This document shows, in pieces, positions 17,223-25,356 of a stretch of 64,000 nt of DNA. Source of the stretch: Bacteroidota bacterium (lineage in GTDB: Bacteria > Bacteroidota > Bacteroidia > Bacteroidales > Porphyromonadaceae); NCBI GenBank assembly GCA_023395395.1, contig JAEWZH010000004.1, positions 49,785 through 113,784 of the forward strand, read 5' to 3'. Made by a program: the position numbers and the translations under genes. How positions within the stretch are numbered: position 1 is the stretch's first letter; each line of letters starts with the position of its first letter. Under the pieces are notes generated by a model. It did not search any database. It saw nothing but the letters and a program-made list of their open reading frames with translations, and was not told where the DNA came from.

Positions 17223-17615
17223 ATGAAACAATTAAAACTAATTATCGCATCCCTATTGGTACTAATTGCGTTTGGATTCACTTCATGTAATCAAAATAAC
17301 CCATCTGATGCGCTTCTTTTTACCGGGAAGTATGAGGGACCCGCTACCTATGCTAAGATTGGGGATGGTGTGTCGCCGATAGTGGATGCTAAGGTTGAGA
17401 TTACTGTTTTGAAGATAGGTGATAGCTATGCTTTTGCCTTCGCTAATAAGAGTATTCCAACGCTAGAGGGTATAAAGATGCAGAAGGGAGACAATACCTT
17501 AGTTACGCTGGATAATGATGAGGGTGGAGTCATCAGGATTACTGGAAAGCGCCTTAATATCGCTTACTCTAATAAGAAAGGGACTTGGACAGTAATAAAT
17601 GCCATTCGTAAGTAA
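17223..17615 (+). CDS. Small lipoprotein of unknown function
   Basis: 130 residues. The signal peptide ends in a lipobox (FTSC, cysteine at about 22), then NQNNPSDALLFTGKYEGPAT. The mature part is a beta-rich domain of about 100 residues (DAKVEITVLKIGDSYAFAFA, then KGDNTLVTLDNDEGGVIRIT) that recalls small META/lipocalin-like folds; this is inference only. A terminator follows at once. No neighbour suggests a role. Confidence 0.68.
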   Translation: MKQLKLIIASLLVLIAFGFTSCNQNNPSDALLFTGKYEGPATYAKIGDGVSPIVDAKVEITVLKIGDSYAFAFANKSIPTLEGIKMQKGDNTLVTLDNDEGGVIRITGKRLNIAYSNKKGTWTVINAIRK

Positions 17616-17647
17616 AAACTAACGACTAAAGGCTTGACAAAAAACGG

Positions 17648-17682
17648 TAAGGGTGACTGGTAAATGTTACCGGTCACCCTTA
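17648..17682. terminator. Bidirectional terminator
   Basis: A 16-bp stem TAAGGGTGACTGGTAA (17648-17663) pairs with 17667-17682, with one G-T pair and a 3-nt loop. It sits between the convergent lipoprotein and pabC-like genes. Confidence 0.85.
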
Positions 17683-17691
17683 GTTATGTCA

Positions 17692-18288
17692 TTAGATTAC
17701 TGAGAGGGGGAGTGAGACCTCCCCAGGATCGAGCATCGCATTGATTAGGTGTATCCGCTCGTAAGTATGTAACTCTGCTGATGACAGTGGGATAGAATGT
17801 ATTGTGCCGTCACTAAGGAGCTTATCTCTCTTCGTACCCAAAAGCAGCGGAGTGCTGGGCGTGTACAATTTCCCATCTCGCTCGACAAGAATATTGGTAA
17901 ATGATGTATCGGTAATTTGTCCCTTGAGGACAAAGATGGGTTCTACCCCTTGAGGGAGAAGATTTTTGTACTCATCTAGTCTACTTCGATCTGCCCACTT
18001 CTTGGAGTAGAAGTTGTCCTCAATATCAATAAGTCTAAAACTAGTTATCTGAGGTAGTCGGTATGGCATGAGTTTGATACTCTCAATACCCTGCCAAGTA
18101 TATGTAATAGAAGCTCGCCATTTCCCCTTAGTCGCTCCCAGTCTGCTTACTTCCCGACTTACTACATCTGTAAATGGGGTGATTGGGTATTCTCGCCCTA
18201 GAGATCGCCCTACTCTAGCACTATGGTATGGGAGATTGAGAAGCTCCCCATCAAGGAGGCAAAAAGTCTCTAATAGTTGCCCCATCAT
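17692..18288 (-). CDS. pabC: Aminotransferase class IV, probable aminodeoxychorismate lyase
   Basis: A 198-residue PLP-dependent fold-type IV protein. It would release p-aminobenzoate and pyruvate from aminodeoxychorismate for folate synthesis. Visible signs are FCLLDGELLNLPYHSARVGR near the N-terminus, IDIEDNFYSKKWADRS with the likely PLP lysine, and KGQITDTSFTNILVERDGKL, followed by TPSTPLLLGTKRDKLL. It is short for PabC (about 270), as in other Bacteroidota. Its start overlaps the pabB stop by four bases (ATGA), so the two are coupled and together form the PABA branch. Confidence 0.85.
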   Translation of the reverse strand: MMGQLLETFCLLDGELLNLPYHSARVGRSLGREYPITPFTDVVSREVSRLGATKGKWRASITYTWQGIESIKLMPYRLPQITSFRLIDIEDNFYSKKWADRSRLDEYKNLLPQGVEPIFVLKGQITDTSFTNILVERDGKLYTPSTPLLLGTKRDKLLSDGTIHSIPLSSAELHTYERIHLINAMLDPGEVSLPLSVI

Positions 18289-19283
18289 TTCTGTCTTAGA
18301 GGGAGGTATATTTTCTCTATAACCTCTTTGTATTCTTGCTCCATCTTGCTATTAATGGTGACCCCGCCACCTGAGTGGTAATACTTCTGCCCATTGGTGT
18401 CCTCATGGATAAAGCGGATCAATACTGAGGAGTCTAGGCTTTGACCATCAAAGTAGCCAAATATACCGCAGTAATAACCACGTGGTGTATCTCGCTCGGC
18501 AGAAGCGATAAGCCTACGGGTACTTTCTCTCGGAGCTCCAAGGATAGAGCCGGCAGGGAGCATACGACTCAAAATGGTTCCAATTTGAGATTTCCAGTCT
18601 CTGGATAGAGTGCCTCGTATCTCTGAACTTACTTGGTAGATACTTTTGTATTGTGTCTGTATTTCTGTAAAGTATCTAAAGCGACTTACCTCGACATCCT
18701 TAGCCACTTGGGATAGGTCTCGGCGTAGTAAATCTACTACGGAGCAGTGCTCCGAGGTCTCTTTATAGTCGTTGAGAATTACTTCCGGTGCTCCGGGGGT
18801 GTCGCTCGGGATGGTCCCTTTCATGGGGTCTGTAGATATGATACCGTCAGTACTGATCTTGACAAATCGCTCAGGAGAGAAGCAGACAAACTGGGCTGCG
18901 GGAAGGTAAAGTTGGTATTTGGCATTGGTGCTGAGGAGTATTTCTTTGAGACTAAGTGGTACCTCTATCGGTGTTGCTATAGTAAGGTTGGCAAGTACAG
19001 ATCTCCCATCTTGCATTCCACCTTGGATGGTTTCAAATCGTTTGGCGTATTGCTCGATCGGTTGAGGGCTCTTTTTTAGGGAAATCTCTTGGGTATGCTC
19101 GAGGCGATTCTCAGGAGAGATATTGGTGATTGAGCCGACTGCGAAGAGGACTTCGTTCTGCTCAAGAGGGTTGAGGATAAATACGCCCTCGGTTTGCTCG
19201 TAGTCCAATACAAATAGAAATGGTGTACCCTCTTTGCCAGCTCGGTTCATCTGGTCAATGATCGTTTGATACTTTTCTCTCAT
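18285..19283 (-). CDS. pabB: Aminodeoxychorismate synthase component I (chorismate-binding)
   Basis: A chorismate-binding enzyme that aminates chorismate to aminodeoxychorismate. With the ATG at 19283 the protein has 332 residues (MREKYQTIIDQMNRAGKEGT), matching the usual Bacteroidota start; an upstream in-frame ATG at 19334 would add 17 hydrophobic residues. Catalytic-domain blocks are seen: FVCFSPERFVKI, ISTDPMKGTIPSD, EHCSVVDLLRRDLSQV, and at the end LPAGSILGAPRESTRRLI with GYYCGIFGYFDG. Signals for the glutaminase partner PabA are absent here. pabC follows with a 4-bp overlap. Confidence 0.9.
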   Translation of the reverse strand: MREKYQTIIDQMNRAGKEGTPFLFVLDYEQTEGVFILNPLEQNEVLFAVGSITNISPENRLEHTQEISLKKSPQPIEQYAKRFETIQGGMQDGRSVLANLTIATPIEVPLSLKEILLSTNAKYQLYLPAAQFVCFSPERFVKISTDGIISTDPMKGTIPSDTPGAPEVILNDYKETSEHCSVVDLLRRDLSQVAKDVEVSRFRYFTEIQTQYKSIYQVSSEIRGTLSRDWKSQIGTILSRMLPAGSILGAPRESTRRLIASAERDTPRGYYCGIFGYFDGQSLDSSVLIRFIHEDTNGQKYYHSGGGVTINSKMEQEYKEVIEKIYLPLRQK

Positions 19284-19426
19284 AATGATGATTAGGGAAT
19301 AAAAAAGATGGCACACTATTTCTAGTAATGCCATCCTCTATAATTAAAACAACACCTCCTTGGTGAAAATGATTTTATCTTCTGTCTTTAACTTAGCCAT
19401 ACTTGCTCCTAGAAGAGCTCAAGAGA

Positions 19427-19618
19427 CTAGTCCTCCATCTGACGTAGCTGCTGCACGTAGCGAGCCTTTTCCATCTTGCGGCGCTTCAAGGCAGAGGGTT
19501 TCTGAAACTCACGACGGGTGCGCAACTCACGCATAGCACCTGTGCGGTCGAACTTCCTCTTAAACCTCTTGAGTGCCCTCTCGATGTTCTCGCCTTGCTT
19601 TACTTCTACAATAATCAT
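19427..19618 (-). CDS. rpsU: 30S ribosomal protein bS21
   Basis: A 63-residue basic protein of the small subunit, with the family start IIVEVKQGENIERALKRFKR and a highly charged C-terminal half (KPSALKRRKMEKARYVQQLR). Bacteroidota bS21 is involved in the unusual leader recognition of this phylum, where the anti-Shine-Dalgarno is sequestered. It has its own promoter (19685-19716) with a leader of about 60 nt. Confidence 0.96.
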   Translation of the reverse strand: MIIVEVKQGENIERALKRFKRKFDRTGAMRELRTRREFQKPSALKRRKMEKARYVQQLRQMED

Positions 19619-19684
19619 AAACTCCTGTAATAATGTTGTATTATTTGTAACTTAACTTATGCATCTACCTTCCGGATGCGGGGG

Positions 19685-19716
19685 CAAATTTACGAAGAAT
19701 ATTCTATCTAACCAAA
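19685..19716 (-). promoter_or_regulatory. Promoter of rpsU
   Basis: Read on the minus strand: TTTG (19716-19713), 20 bp, TAAATTTG (19692-19685), a full match at both boxes. Confidence 0.75.
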
Positions 19717-19907
19717 CCTTTTGTGGCGCCTCAAGTCTGAAGGTAAAGGATTTTGAGCTTTAGAGTGGGTCTATTTGCGCTTTTTCTGTTCAGCACTATC
19801 CAATATCACTCCGCTTCTATCGCTCGTTTTTTGAGGGTGGTAGGGAGAAGGATAGAGGAAAAGATGATTTCTATCCACCTAAAAAATATCCATATCGCTC
19901 CTATTTT

Positions 19908-20135
19908 CCTCTAGCGACAAAACTCCCCCCTATAGAGCGACCAGATTCCCTCTATAGAGCGAATAAATCTCCTCTATAGAGCAACCAAATCTCCTCTATA
20001 GAGCAACCAAATCTCCTCTATAGAGCAACCAAATCTCCTCTATAGAGCGAATAAATCTCCTCTATAGAGCAACCAAATCTCCTCTATAGAGCAACCAAAT
20101 CTCCTCTACCGAGAGACTAGATTTCCTTGAGAGAG
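19908..20135. repeat. 22-bp tandem repeat array B
   Basis: Eight intact CTATAGAG cores at 19930, 19952, 19974, 19996, 20018, 20040, 20062 and 20084, every step 22 bp, with decayed units at both ends (CTCTAGCGAC near 19910, CTACCGAG at 20106, TTGAGAG at about 20128). Most units are CCTCTATAGAG plus CAACCAAATCT; two carry GAATAAATCT instead. The unit and period are the same as in array A, 18 kb away, and decay is at the edges as in a homogenised tandem array. Confidence 0.95.
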
Positions 20136-20232
20136 GTTGCAATGAGATTGGGCAGAGACACATTACACACCGCTACTCAAGAGATATATTATCAGCTGAG
20201 CCTCTTTTATTCCTTAACTCACTGGAATTGGC

Positions 20233-20240
20233 TATCTTTG
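20233..20240 (+). promoter_or_regulatory. -7 promoter box of rnpB
   Basis: TATCTTTG, full match to TAnnTTTG, about 20 bp before the presumed 5' end of RNase P RNA. The -33 box is not clear. Confidence 0.6.
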
Positions 20241-20257
20241 CACTGTAATAACTGTGT

Positions 20258-20658
20258 ATAAGATGTGAGTAGTGGGCAAGGGAGTCTGAAAGCCTGCCGC
20301 TGGTGATCTGCCCTAAGGGGTACCACGAGAGGAAAGTCCGGGCCACAAAGAGCACCATACTTCCTAACGGGAAGCTATCGTGAGGTAGATTAGCGTAACA
20401 GAAAATAACCGCCATCCGTGGATGGTAAGGGTGAAAAGGTGGGGTAAGAGCCTACCGGGCTGGTAGTGATACTCAGCCGACAGTACGTATTATGGGTGGA
20501 AAGGTCATGTACACCGGCGCTGTAGGGCGGCTCGTCCGATGTCGGGGGGTAGACCGATGGAGCAAGGGGGTGACCTCTTGAGTAGATAAATGGTAGGCAC
20601 TCGCCTTTGATGTGAGTACAGAACCCGGCTTACTGAAGTCTCCTAAGCGCCCACATCA
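20258..20658 (+). ncRNA. rnpB: RNase P RNA, bacterial class A
   Basis: The catalytic RNA that matures tRNA 5' ends. Diagnostic conserved pieces are present in order: GAGGAAAGTCCGGGC (about 20329-20343), GGTAAGAGCCTACC, ATGTACACCGGCG near the middle, and ACAGAACCCGGCTTAC near the 3' end. The terminal parts GAGTAGTGGGC and GCGCCCACATCAC can pair as the outer helix. The exact ends are estimated to within about ten bases. Confidence 0.95.
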
Positions 20659-20675
20659 CATACATTCATATATTT

Positions 20676-22112
20676 ATGGAGGATAGAGAGAGAGAAGAGT
20701 ACCATAAACGCATTGAAGAGATTCAACACAAACGCAACAAAGAGGGAGAGAAAAAGAATCCTTTTTTTAAGCGAATGGGTCTCTGGATTGGAAAAGCCTA
20801 TCAGTTTGTGACCAGCGATATGTGGAGGCTTTATGATCAGGAGATGACAGGTATCTCGGGTTTCTTTGTGCGTATCCTCCGTGTCCTCTATGTCTCTATC
20901 AAGGAATTTATCGAAGGGAGAGTAGCTCAGAAGTCTTCAGCTCTTACTTACACCACCCTATTGGCTCTAGTCCCAGCATTGACTTTGATATTAAGTGTTG
21001 GTGCTGGTTTTGGGATGCAAGCCTCCGTACAGAGAGCACTCTATGATGCCTTCCCAGCTCATCAGATGGAGTTGACCACCGCATTTGATCTAGTTGAAGC
21101 TTATCTCAATCAGATACACAGCGGGGTGCTGATTATTGTCGGTTTGGTGGTGTTGATTTACACGGTGTTTAGTATGCTCCTGACCGTAGAGAGCGTATTC
21201 AATCAGATATGGCAAATCAAAGTGGGACGCCCTATTAGTAGAAGTCTGATAGGATATTTGGCAGCCATCGTGATAGTCCCTATCGCCTTGATTGCGATCT
21301 CTTTTTCCAACATTTTTATTAGTTCTCTAAGTTCCATTGAACTACTGGGGACCATCAGCATCGCCCCAATCATTACTTCACTCCTCAAGATATTGCCCGT
21401 AGTGGTCATTATCCTGATCCTTACAGCCTTCTATATGACGATGCCCAATATCAGGGTGCGATTTGTACCAGCTTTAATTGCCGGCGTGGTGGCTGGTTTT
21501 GCATTCCAATTTTTCCAAGTGCTTTATATCTCAGGGCAGTTGTGGGTGTCGAAGTACAATAGCATCTACGGTAGTATTGCTGCAATTCCATTGCTGATGC
21601 TTTTTGTACAGTTCTCTTGGACTATTATTCTTTTTGGTGCTCAGCTTAGCTATGCCATTCAAAATGTGAAACGCTATGTGTTTCGTACAGAGAGCAAAAA
21701 GGTGAGCCGTCGCTATCGTGACCTTGTCGCGATTATCCTTATGAAAAAGGTGTGTATGGCCTTTCGTCATCAAGGGCTCCCCTATACCGCTGATTTGCTC
21801 TCAGAGGAGACCGACTTGCCGATAATTATTGTCCAAGATACACTAGATAAGCTAGTGGCTTGTAGGCTGCTCAATGCAAACGAACCCTCTTCGAGACGCC
21901 ATGCGACCACATACTCTCCCGCTTCTGAAATATCGAGTATCACCGTAAAGAGGGTCCTAACGGCTATGGATAGGTTAGGGTCAGAGAGTTTCCGTATGGA
22001 TATTTACGATGAATATGCAGAGGAGTGGGAAGTGATAAGGATTGCACGCCAACTACCTTATGGAGAATTGGGGATACCAGTGGTTGAGATAGATAATCAT
22101 CGAGAAAAATAG
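20676..22112 (+). CDS. YihY/BrkB-family inner-membrane protein
   Basis: 478 residues. A charged N-terminal tail of about 35 residues (EDREREEYHKRIEEIQHKRN) precedes the conserved YihY core: KSSALTYTTLLALVPALTLI, then about six membrane segments, and YNSIYGSIAAIPLLMLFVQF. A cytoplasmic C-terminal part of about 130 residues follows (from VKRYVFRTESKKVSRRYRD), with a winged-helix-like piece (LLSEETDLPIIIVQDTLDKL). The family was once called ribonuclease BN in error; its transport function is unproven. It begins about 17 bp after rnpB. Confidence 0.88.
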   Translation: MEDREREEYHKRIEEIQHKRNKEGEKKNPFFKRMGLWIGKAYQFVTSDMWRLYDQEMTGISGFFVRILRVLYVSIKEFIEGRVAQKSSALTYTTLLALVPALTLILSVGAGFGMQASVQRALYDAFPAHQMELTTAFDLVEAYLNQIHSGVLIIVGLVVLIYTVFSMLLTVESVFNQIWQIKVGRPISRSLIGYLAAIVIVPIALIAISFSNIFISSLSSIELLGTISIAPIITSLLKILPVVVIILILTAFYMTMPNIRVRFVPALIAGVVAGFAFQFFQVLYISGQLWVSKYNSIYGSIAAIPLLMLFVQFSWTIILFGAQLSYAIQNVKRYVFRTESKKVSRRYRDLVAIILMKKVCMAFRHQGLPYTADLLSEETDLPIIIVQDTLDKLVACRLLNANEPSSRRHATTYSPASEISSITVKRVLTAMDRLGSESFRMDIYDEYAEEWEVIRIARQLPYGELGIPVVEIDNHREK

Positions 22113-22119
22113 TACTCTA

Positions 22120-22151
22120 TTTGAAGAAGTCCCTAAATTTTGCTAACTTCG
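22120..22151 (+). promoter_or_regulatory. Promoter of the ppiD-like gene
   Basis: TTTG at 22120-22123, 20 bp, TAACTTCG at 22144-22151 (one mismatch). It gives a leader of about 45 nt. Confidence 0.6.
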
Positions 22152-22201
22152 CAAACCAAATAGAGATACAATACTTTGGAATAAGTTAATAGTAATAATA
22201 T

Positions 22202-24331
22202 ATGGCAGTATTAGAAAGAATTAGAGGCCTTGCCTGGGTGGTAGTGGCTGTGATTGGTTTGGGTCTACTCGCTTTCATCCTTGGAGACGTGGGTAACTGG
22301 TTTTCATCCGTATCGAGAGATGAAGAGATGACCGCATTTATGGTAAATGGAGAGCAGGTAAAGATCCAAGACTATGAGATGCTGGTGAGTCAAGAGCAGG
22401 AGCGTTACAAGCAAATGGGACGAAACCTTGGCGAGACAGAGTCATTCCAAATACGCAATATGGTATTCCAAGGGATGGTTGCTAAGCAGGTACTCACTGA
22501 GGAAGCAGATAAGATTGGTCTTGCTGTGAGTGCTGAGGAGACCATGGATATGATCCAAGGAGAGAATCCGTCACCAACGATTATGCAATACTTCACAAAT
22601 CCCCAGACTGGTGTATTTGACAAGGCTGCTGTTGTTAATTTCCTCAAGCAAATTAATTCTAAGGGTGCAACTGCAGAGGAGCAGGCCATGCTAGATCAGT
22701 CCAAGGCGATGTGGGTCAAGATTGAGGAGGACGTCCGTGCAGAGCGTCTGGCTCAGAAGTATGGCAATTTGGTCGCTGGTGCCGTAGTAGCTAACAAACT
22801 AGAGCAGGCTTATCTCGCCAAGGCTAATGCTTCTCTCAATGATGTAGCCTTTGTACAACAGACTGTGGCTCAGGCTACCGATCTCAATATCGACGTGAGC
22901 GAGTCTGATGTGAAGGCTTACTACGATGCTCACCAGAAGCTCTTTACTAGCTATAGTGGCGGAGCAGATTTAGACATCATCTACACTACAATTACTCCTT
23001 CAGCTCAAGACTTTTCTAGTGCAAAAGCTGATATTGCGGAGGCAGATAAGGCTCTAAGAGCTGGTCAAAATCCAAATCTAGTGCTTGATGACTATTCTGA
23101 TATTAAGTATCAGGATATGTATTTTACTATCGAGGACTTTAATAATCCTATCTTCCCTGCCGATTTCTCTGGGTTCCTGTCTTCAGCTGGTGTCGGTGAG
23201 GTGTCGAATATATACGATTTGGGAAGTACTATCAGCGTAGCGCAGCTAATCGATAAGAAGGTATCCCCTAAGACGCTCAAAGTAAGCCATATAATGCTTG
23301 CTCCTACGGGTGCAGTAGGTAACCAGCCCAGTCTTGATAGTCTTCTGACCATTGTGAAAGCCGAGTCTACTCGTTTTGCAGAGATTGCCAAGGAATATTC
23401 GCTTGATACCAATAGTAGTGTCAATGGAGGTGAACTTGGGGAGCTCAACGAGGCGTCTGCGACACAATTTCTCGGTGCCGACTTTAGTAATGCGATTTAT
23501 AGCGCTTCAGTAGGAGTGCCATTCAGCTTTAAGTCTCAGTACGGTGAGCACATCGTGATGGTCACTGAGGCGGGTGAAAGAGTGGAGAAGTACAAAGTGG
23601 CGTTTGCACAGCGTACCGTGACTCCAAGTAGTGAGACACAGAGCGCTATCTACAATCAGATGAGCAGCTTCCTTTCTGCTAATAAGAGCAATCATATTGA
23701 TTCCCTCGCACTCAATCAAGGTTATCAAGTGCTCTCTCATACGACAGTGAGTGCCGATCAGCCTCAGTTGGCTGCAGGGATTGAAAATAGTCGCTCTCTC
23801 ATTCGTTGGGCAATGAATGCAAAGCCAGGAGAAGTCAGTGATATTACAGAGTGTGGTGACAAGTACGTATTTGTACGTCTCAACGACTCTTATTCCGACG
23901 GAGTGATACCATTCAACTACGTAAAGAATCAGCTAACCGAAGTGGTTAGAAATGAGAAGAAGGTCGATGCGATGTATGAGCGACTATTGGCTACAAAACC
24001 AAGCAGTCTCGAAGCTTATGCGTCAAGTATTTCAGGTGTAGTGGATACGCTCACTGCTGTGAAGTTCAATACACCTGCTCTGGCTTCCATCGGTTATGAG
24101 CCAAGAGTAAATGTCGCTGCCGCTTTTGCCAAACCAGGCACTATTACTCCTGTAAAGGGTATGACAAGCGTATATTTGATCAATGTGCTAAATAGGCAAG
24201 AGGATCTGGCTACCGCAGCTGATGTCAAGCTGCAACTCAATGCTCAGCGCAAGGGATATATTCGCTCTCAGGTATTAGGGCAGGTTATCCAGAAAGCGCA
24301 GATTCAGGATAGAAGATCGAAGTTCCAATAA
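22202..24331 (+). CDS. PpiD-like periplasmic peptidyl-prolyl isomerase/chaperone
   Basis: 709 residues. One N-terminal membrane anchor (AWVVVAVIGLGLLAFILGDV, about 10-30) holds a periplasmic chaperone of SurA_N type (VNGEQVKIQDYEMLVSQEQE). A parvulin isomerase domain begins near residue 360 (LKVSHIMLAPTG) and runs to YGEHIVMVTEAGERVEKYKV; a less conserved second domain follows near the C-terminus. Known role of the family: folding of outer-membrane and secreted proteins near the Sec translocon. It is monocistronic, between its own promoter and a very strong terminator. ppiD is a family-level name, so no symbol is given. Confidence 0.9.
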   Translation: MAVLERIRGLAWVVVAVIGLGLLAFILGDVGNWFSSVSRDEEMTAFMVNGEQVKIQDYEMLVSQEQERYKQMGRNLGETESFQIRNMVFQGMVAKQVLTEEADKIGLAVSAEETMDMIQGENPSPTIMQYFTNPQTGVFDKAAVVNFLKQINSKGATAEEQAMLDQSKAMWVKIEEDVRAERLAQKYGNLVAGAVVANKLEQAYLAKANASLNDVAFVQQTVAQATDLNIDVSESDVKAYYDAHQKLFTSYSGGADLDIIYTTITPSAQDFSSAKADIAEADKALRAGQNPNLVLDDYSDIKYQDMYFTIEDFNNPIFPADFSGFLSSAGVGEVSNIYDLGSTISVAQLIDKKVSPKTLKVSHIMLAPTGAVGNQPSLDSLLTIVKAESTRFAEIAKEYSLDTNSSVNGGELGELNEASATQFLGADFSNAIYSASVGVPFSFKSQYGEHIVMVTEAGERVEKYKVAFAQRTVTPSSETQSAIYNQMSSFLSANKSNHIDSLALNQGYQVLSHTTVSADQPQLAAGIENSRSLIRWAMNAKPGEVSDITECGDKYVFVRLNDSYSDGVIPFNYVKNQLTEVVRNEKKVDAMYERLLATKPSSLEAYASSISGVVDTLTAVKFNTPALASIGYEPRVNVAAAFAKPGTITPVKGMTSVYLINVLNRQEDLATAADVKLQLNAQRKGYIRSQVLGQVIQKAQIQDRRSKFQ

Positions 24332-24344
24332 CTTCAGAGGGATA

Positions 24345-24392
24345 AATAACAATCGCCCCTTAGATCTTGAGATCTAAGGGGCGATTGTTATT
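24345..24392. terminator. Strong bidirectional terminator after the ppiD-like gene
   Basis: A perfect 22-bp stem (24345-24366 with 24371-24392, core CAATCGCCCCTTAGATC) around a 4-nt loop TTGA. It separates the chaperone gene from the tRNA-Val pair on the other strand. Confidence 0.9.
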
Positions 24393-24428
24393 TATTGTAT
24401 AAAATGTGAGACGGCACGGTTTGGGCAT

Positions 24429-24463
24429 AAAAAACCACCGTACTCCATTAGTAAGTACAGTGG
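24429..24463 (-). terminator. Terminator of the tRNA-Val transcript
   Basis: On the minus strand CCACTGTACT (24463-24454) pairs with AGTACGGTGG (24444-24435), then TTTTTT. Confidence 0.85.
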
Positions 24464-24482
24464 GAAAAACTATTAACACGAG

Positions 24483-24557
24483 TGGACCCTGATGGATTCG
24501 AACCATCGACCCTCTGCTTGTAAGGCAGATGCTCTAAACCAACTGAGCTAAGGATCC
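24483..24557 (-). tRNA. tRNA-Val (anticodon TAC), copy 2 of a tandem pair
   Basis: 75 bases. Acceptor GGATCCT pairs with AGGGTCC (one T-G), discriminator A. D-arm TAGCTCAGTTGG, anticodon arm TCTGC-CTTACAA-GCAGA with TAC in the loop, T-arm GGTTCGAATCC. No encoded CCA. The sequence is identical to the upstream copy at 24579-24653. Confidence 0.95.
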
Positions 24558-24578
24558 TTTCAACAAACACTAAAAACG

Positions 24579-24653
24579 TGGACCCTGATGGATTCGAACC
24601 ATCGACCCTCTGCTTGTAAGGCAGATGCTCTAAACCAACTGAGCTAAGGATCC
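24579..24653 (-). tRNA. tRNA-Val (anticodon TAC), copy 1 of a tandem pair
   Basis: Same 75-base sequence as copy 2, 21 bp upstream in the transcript, behind the promoter at 24689-24719. The cloverleaf is intact with the anticodon TAC. Confidence 0.95.
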
Positions 24654-24688
24654 GTCGTATTGCTATACCCTCTTTGGGTTTAGCTCTG

Positions 24689-24719
24689 CAAAGGTACCAC
24701 AAATATTTGAACTAACAAA
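24689..24719 (-). promoter_or_regulatory. Promoter of the tRNA-Val pair
   Basis: On the minus strand TTTG (24719-24716), 19 bp, TACCTTTG (24696-24689). Full match at both boxes; the -7 context GGTACCTTTGCA is close to that of the tRNA-Gly promoter (TGTACCTTTGCA). Confidence 0.8.
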
Positions 24720-24802
24720 TGTTTTGATGCTTTTTCTTTTAGAATCTCTCAGCCCTTATCCGTTATTTGAAGTAGTTGCCTGGTATGTATTGATATGAAT
24801 TA

Positions 24803-24833
24803 TTTGCTATTGTAGAGAAAAATGTTATCTTTA
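24803..24833 (+). promoter_or_regulatory. Promoter of the DUF2795 gene
   Basis: TTTG at 24803-24806, 19 bp, TATCTTTA at 24826-24833 (one mismatch). Confidence 0.6.
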
Positions 24834-24896
24834 CAGCCGAATTGGAAAAGTTGAGTAGACCAATGTTTTGGAATTAACTAACTTAGAGTGTAAATT

Positions 24897-25118
24897 ATGT
24901 ATTGGACACTAGAATTGGCTTCAAAGCTTGATGATGCTCCTTGGCCAGCGACAAAGGATGAGCTAATCGATTATGCTCAGCGTACTTGCGCTCCTATGGA
25001 GGTCATAGAGAATCTACAAGAAATCGAAGATGAGGAGATGATCTACGACAATATTGAAGAGATTTGGCCAGACTATCCAAGTAAGGAAGATTTCTTCTTT
25101 AACGAGGAAGAGTATTGA
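24897..25118 (+). CDS. DUF2795 family small acidic protein
   Basis: 73 residues, cytoplasmic and strongly acidic. It begins MYWTLELASKLDDAPWPATK followed by DELIDYAQRTCAPMEVIENL, the DUF2795 pattern in which a short helical domain precedes an acidic tail (EDEEMIYDNIEEIWPDYP). Proteins of this type are common in Bacteroidota and have no assigned function. Own promoter and own terminator make it a monocistron. The strong coding signal and the flanking control sites show it is real despite its size. Confidence 0.88.
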   Translation: MYWTLELASKLDDAPWPATKDELIDYAQRTCAPMEVIENLQEIEDEEMIYDNIEEIWPDYPSKEDFFFNEEEY

Positions 25119-25134
25119 AAGGACTATACTAAAC

Positions 25135-25178
25135 TAATAGCCCCTTGCTTCACAAATATGAGGAGCAAGGGGTTATTA
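25135..25178 (+). terminator. Terminator after the DUF2795 gene
   Basis: A stem TAATAGCCCCTTGCT (25135-25149) with 25164-25178 (one G-T pair), followed by TATATTTT. Confidence 0.85.
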
Positions 25179-25314
25179 TATTTTATGAGCTCAAATTGCG
25201 ATAGCTGTAGTATAAAACTACATTTTTGAGTTTATATTCGATAGATAATCCATAATTATATTGTGCATCAGCATTAATATTTGTATATATTGTACGAATA
25301 TCAGATATTTTATG

Positions 25315-25322
25315 TATATTTG
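25315..25322 (+). promoter_or_regulatory. -7 promoter box of the CBM9-like gene
   Basis: TATATTTG, full match; a TTG at 25290-25292 lies 22 bp upstream as a weak -33 box. Confidence 0.5.
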
Positions 25323-25356
25323 GCCGAACCCTTAATCATTATAAAGATTTGTTGCT

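Larger units (their letters stand above)
19619..20257. other. Non-coding stretch between rpsU and rnpB
   Basis: About 640 bases with the rpsU leader and promoter, the 22-bp array B (19908-20135), and the rnpB promoter box (20233-20240). The piece 19740-19905 shows a few decayed repeat-like pieces (CTATCGCTCG, CATATCGCTCC) but no gene. Confidence 0.7.

Noticed and set aside
19908..20135. CRISPR array
   Set aside because: Units follow each other directly every 22 bp with no unique spacers, and no cas genes are near.
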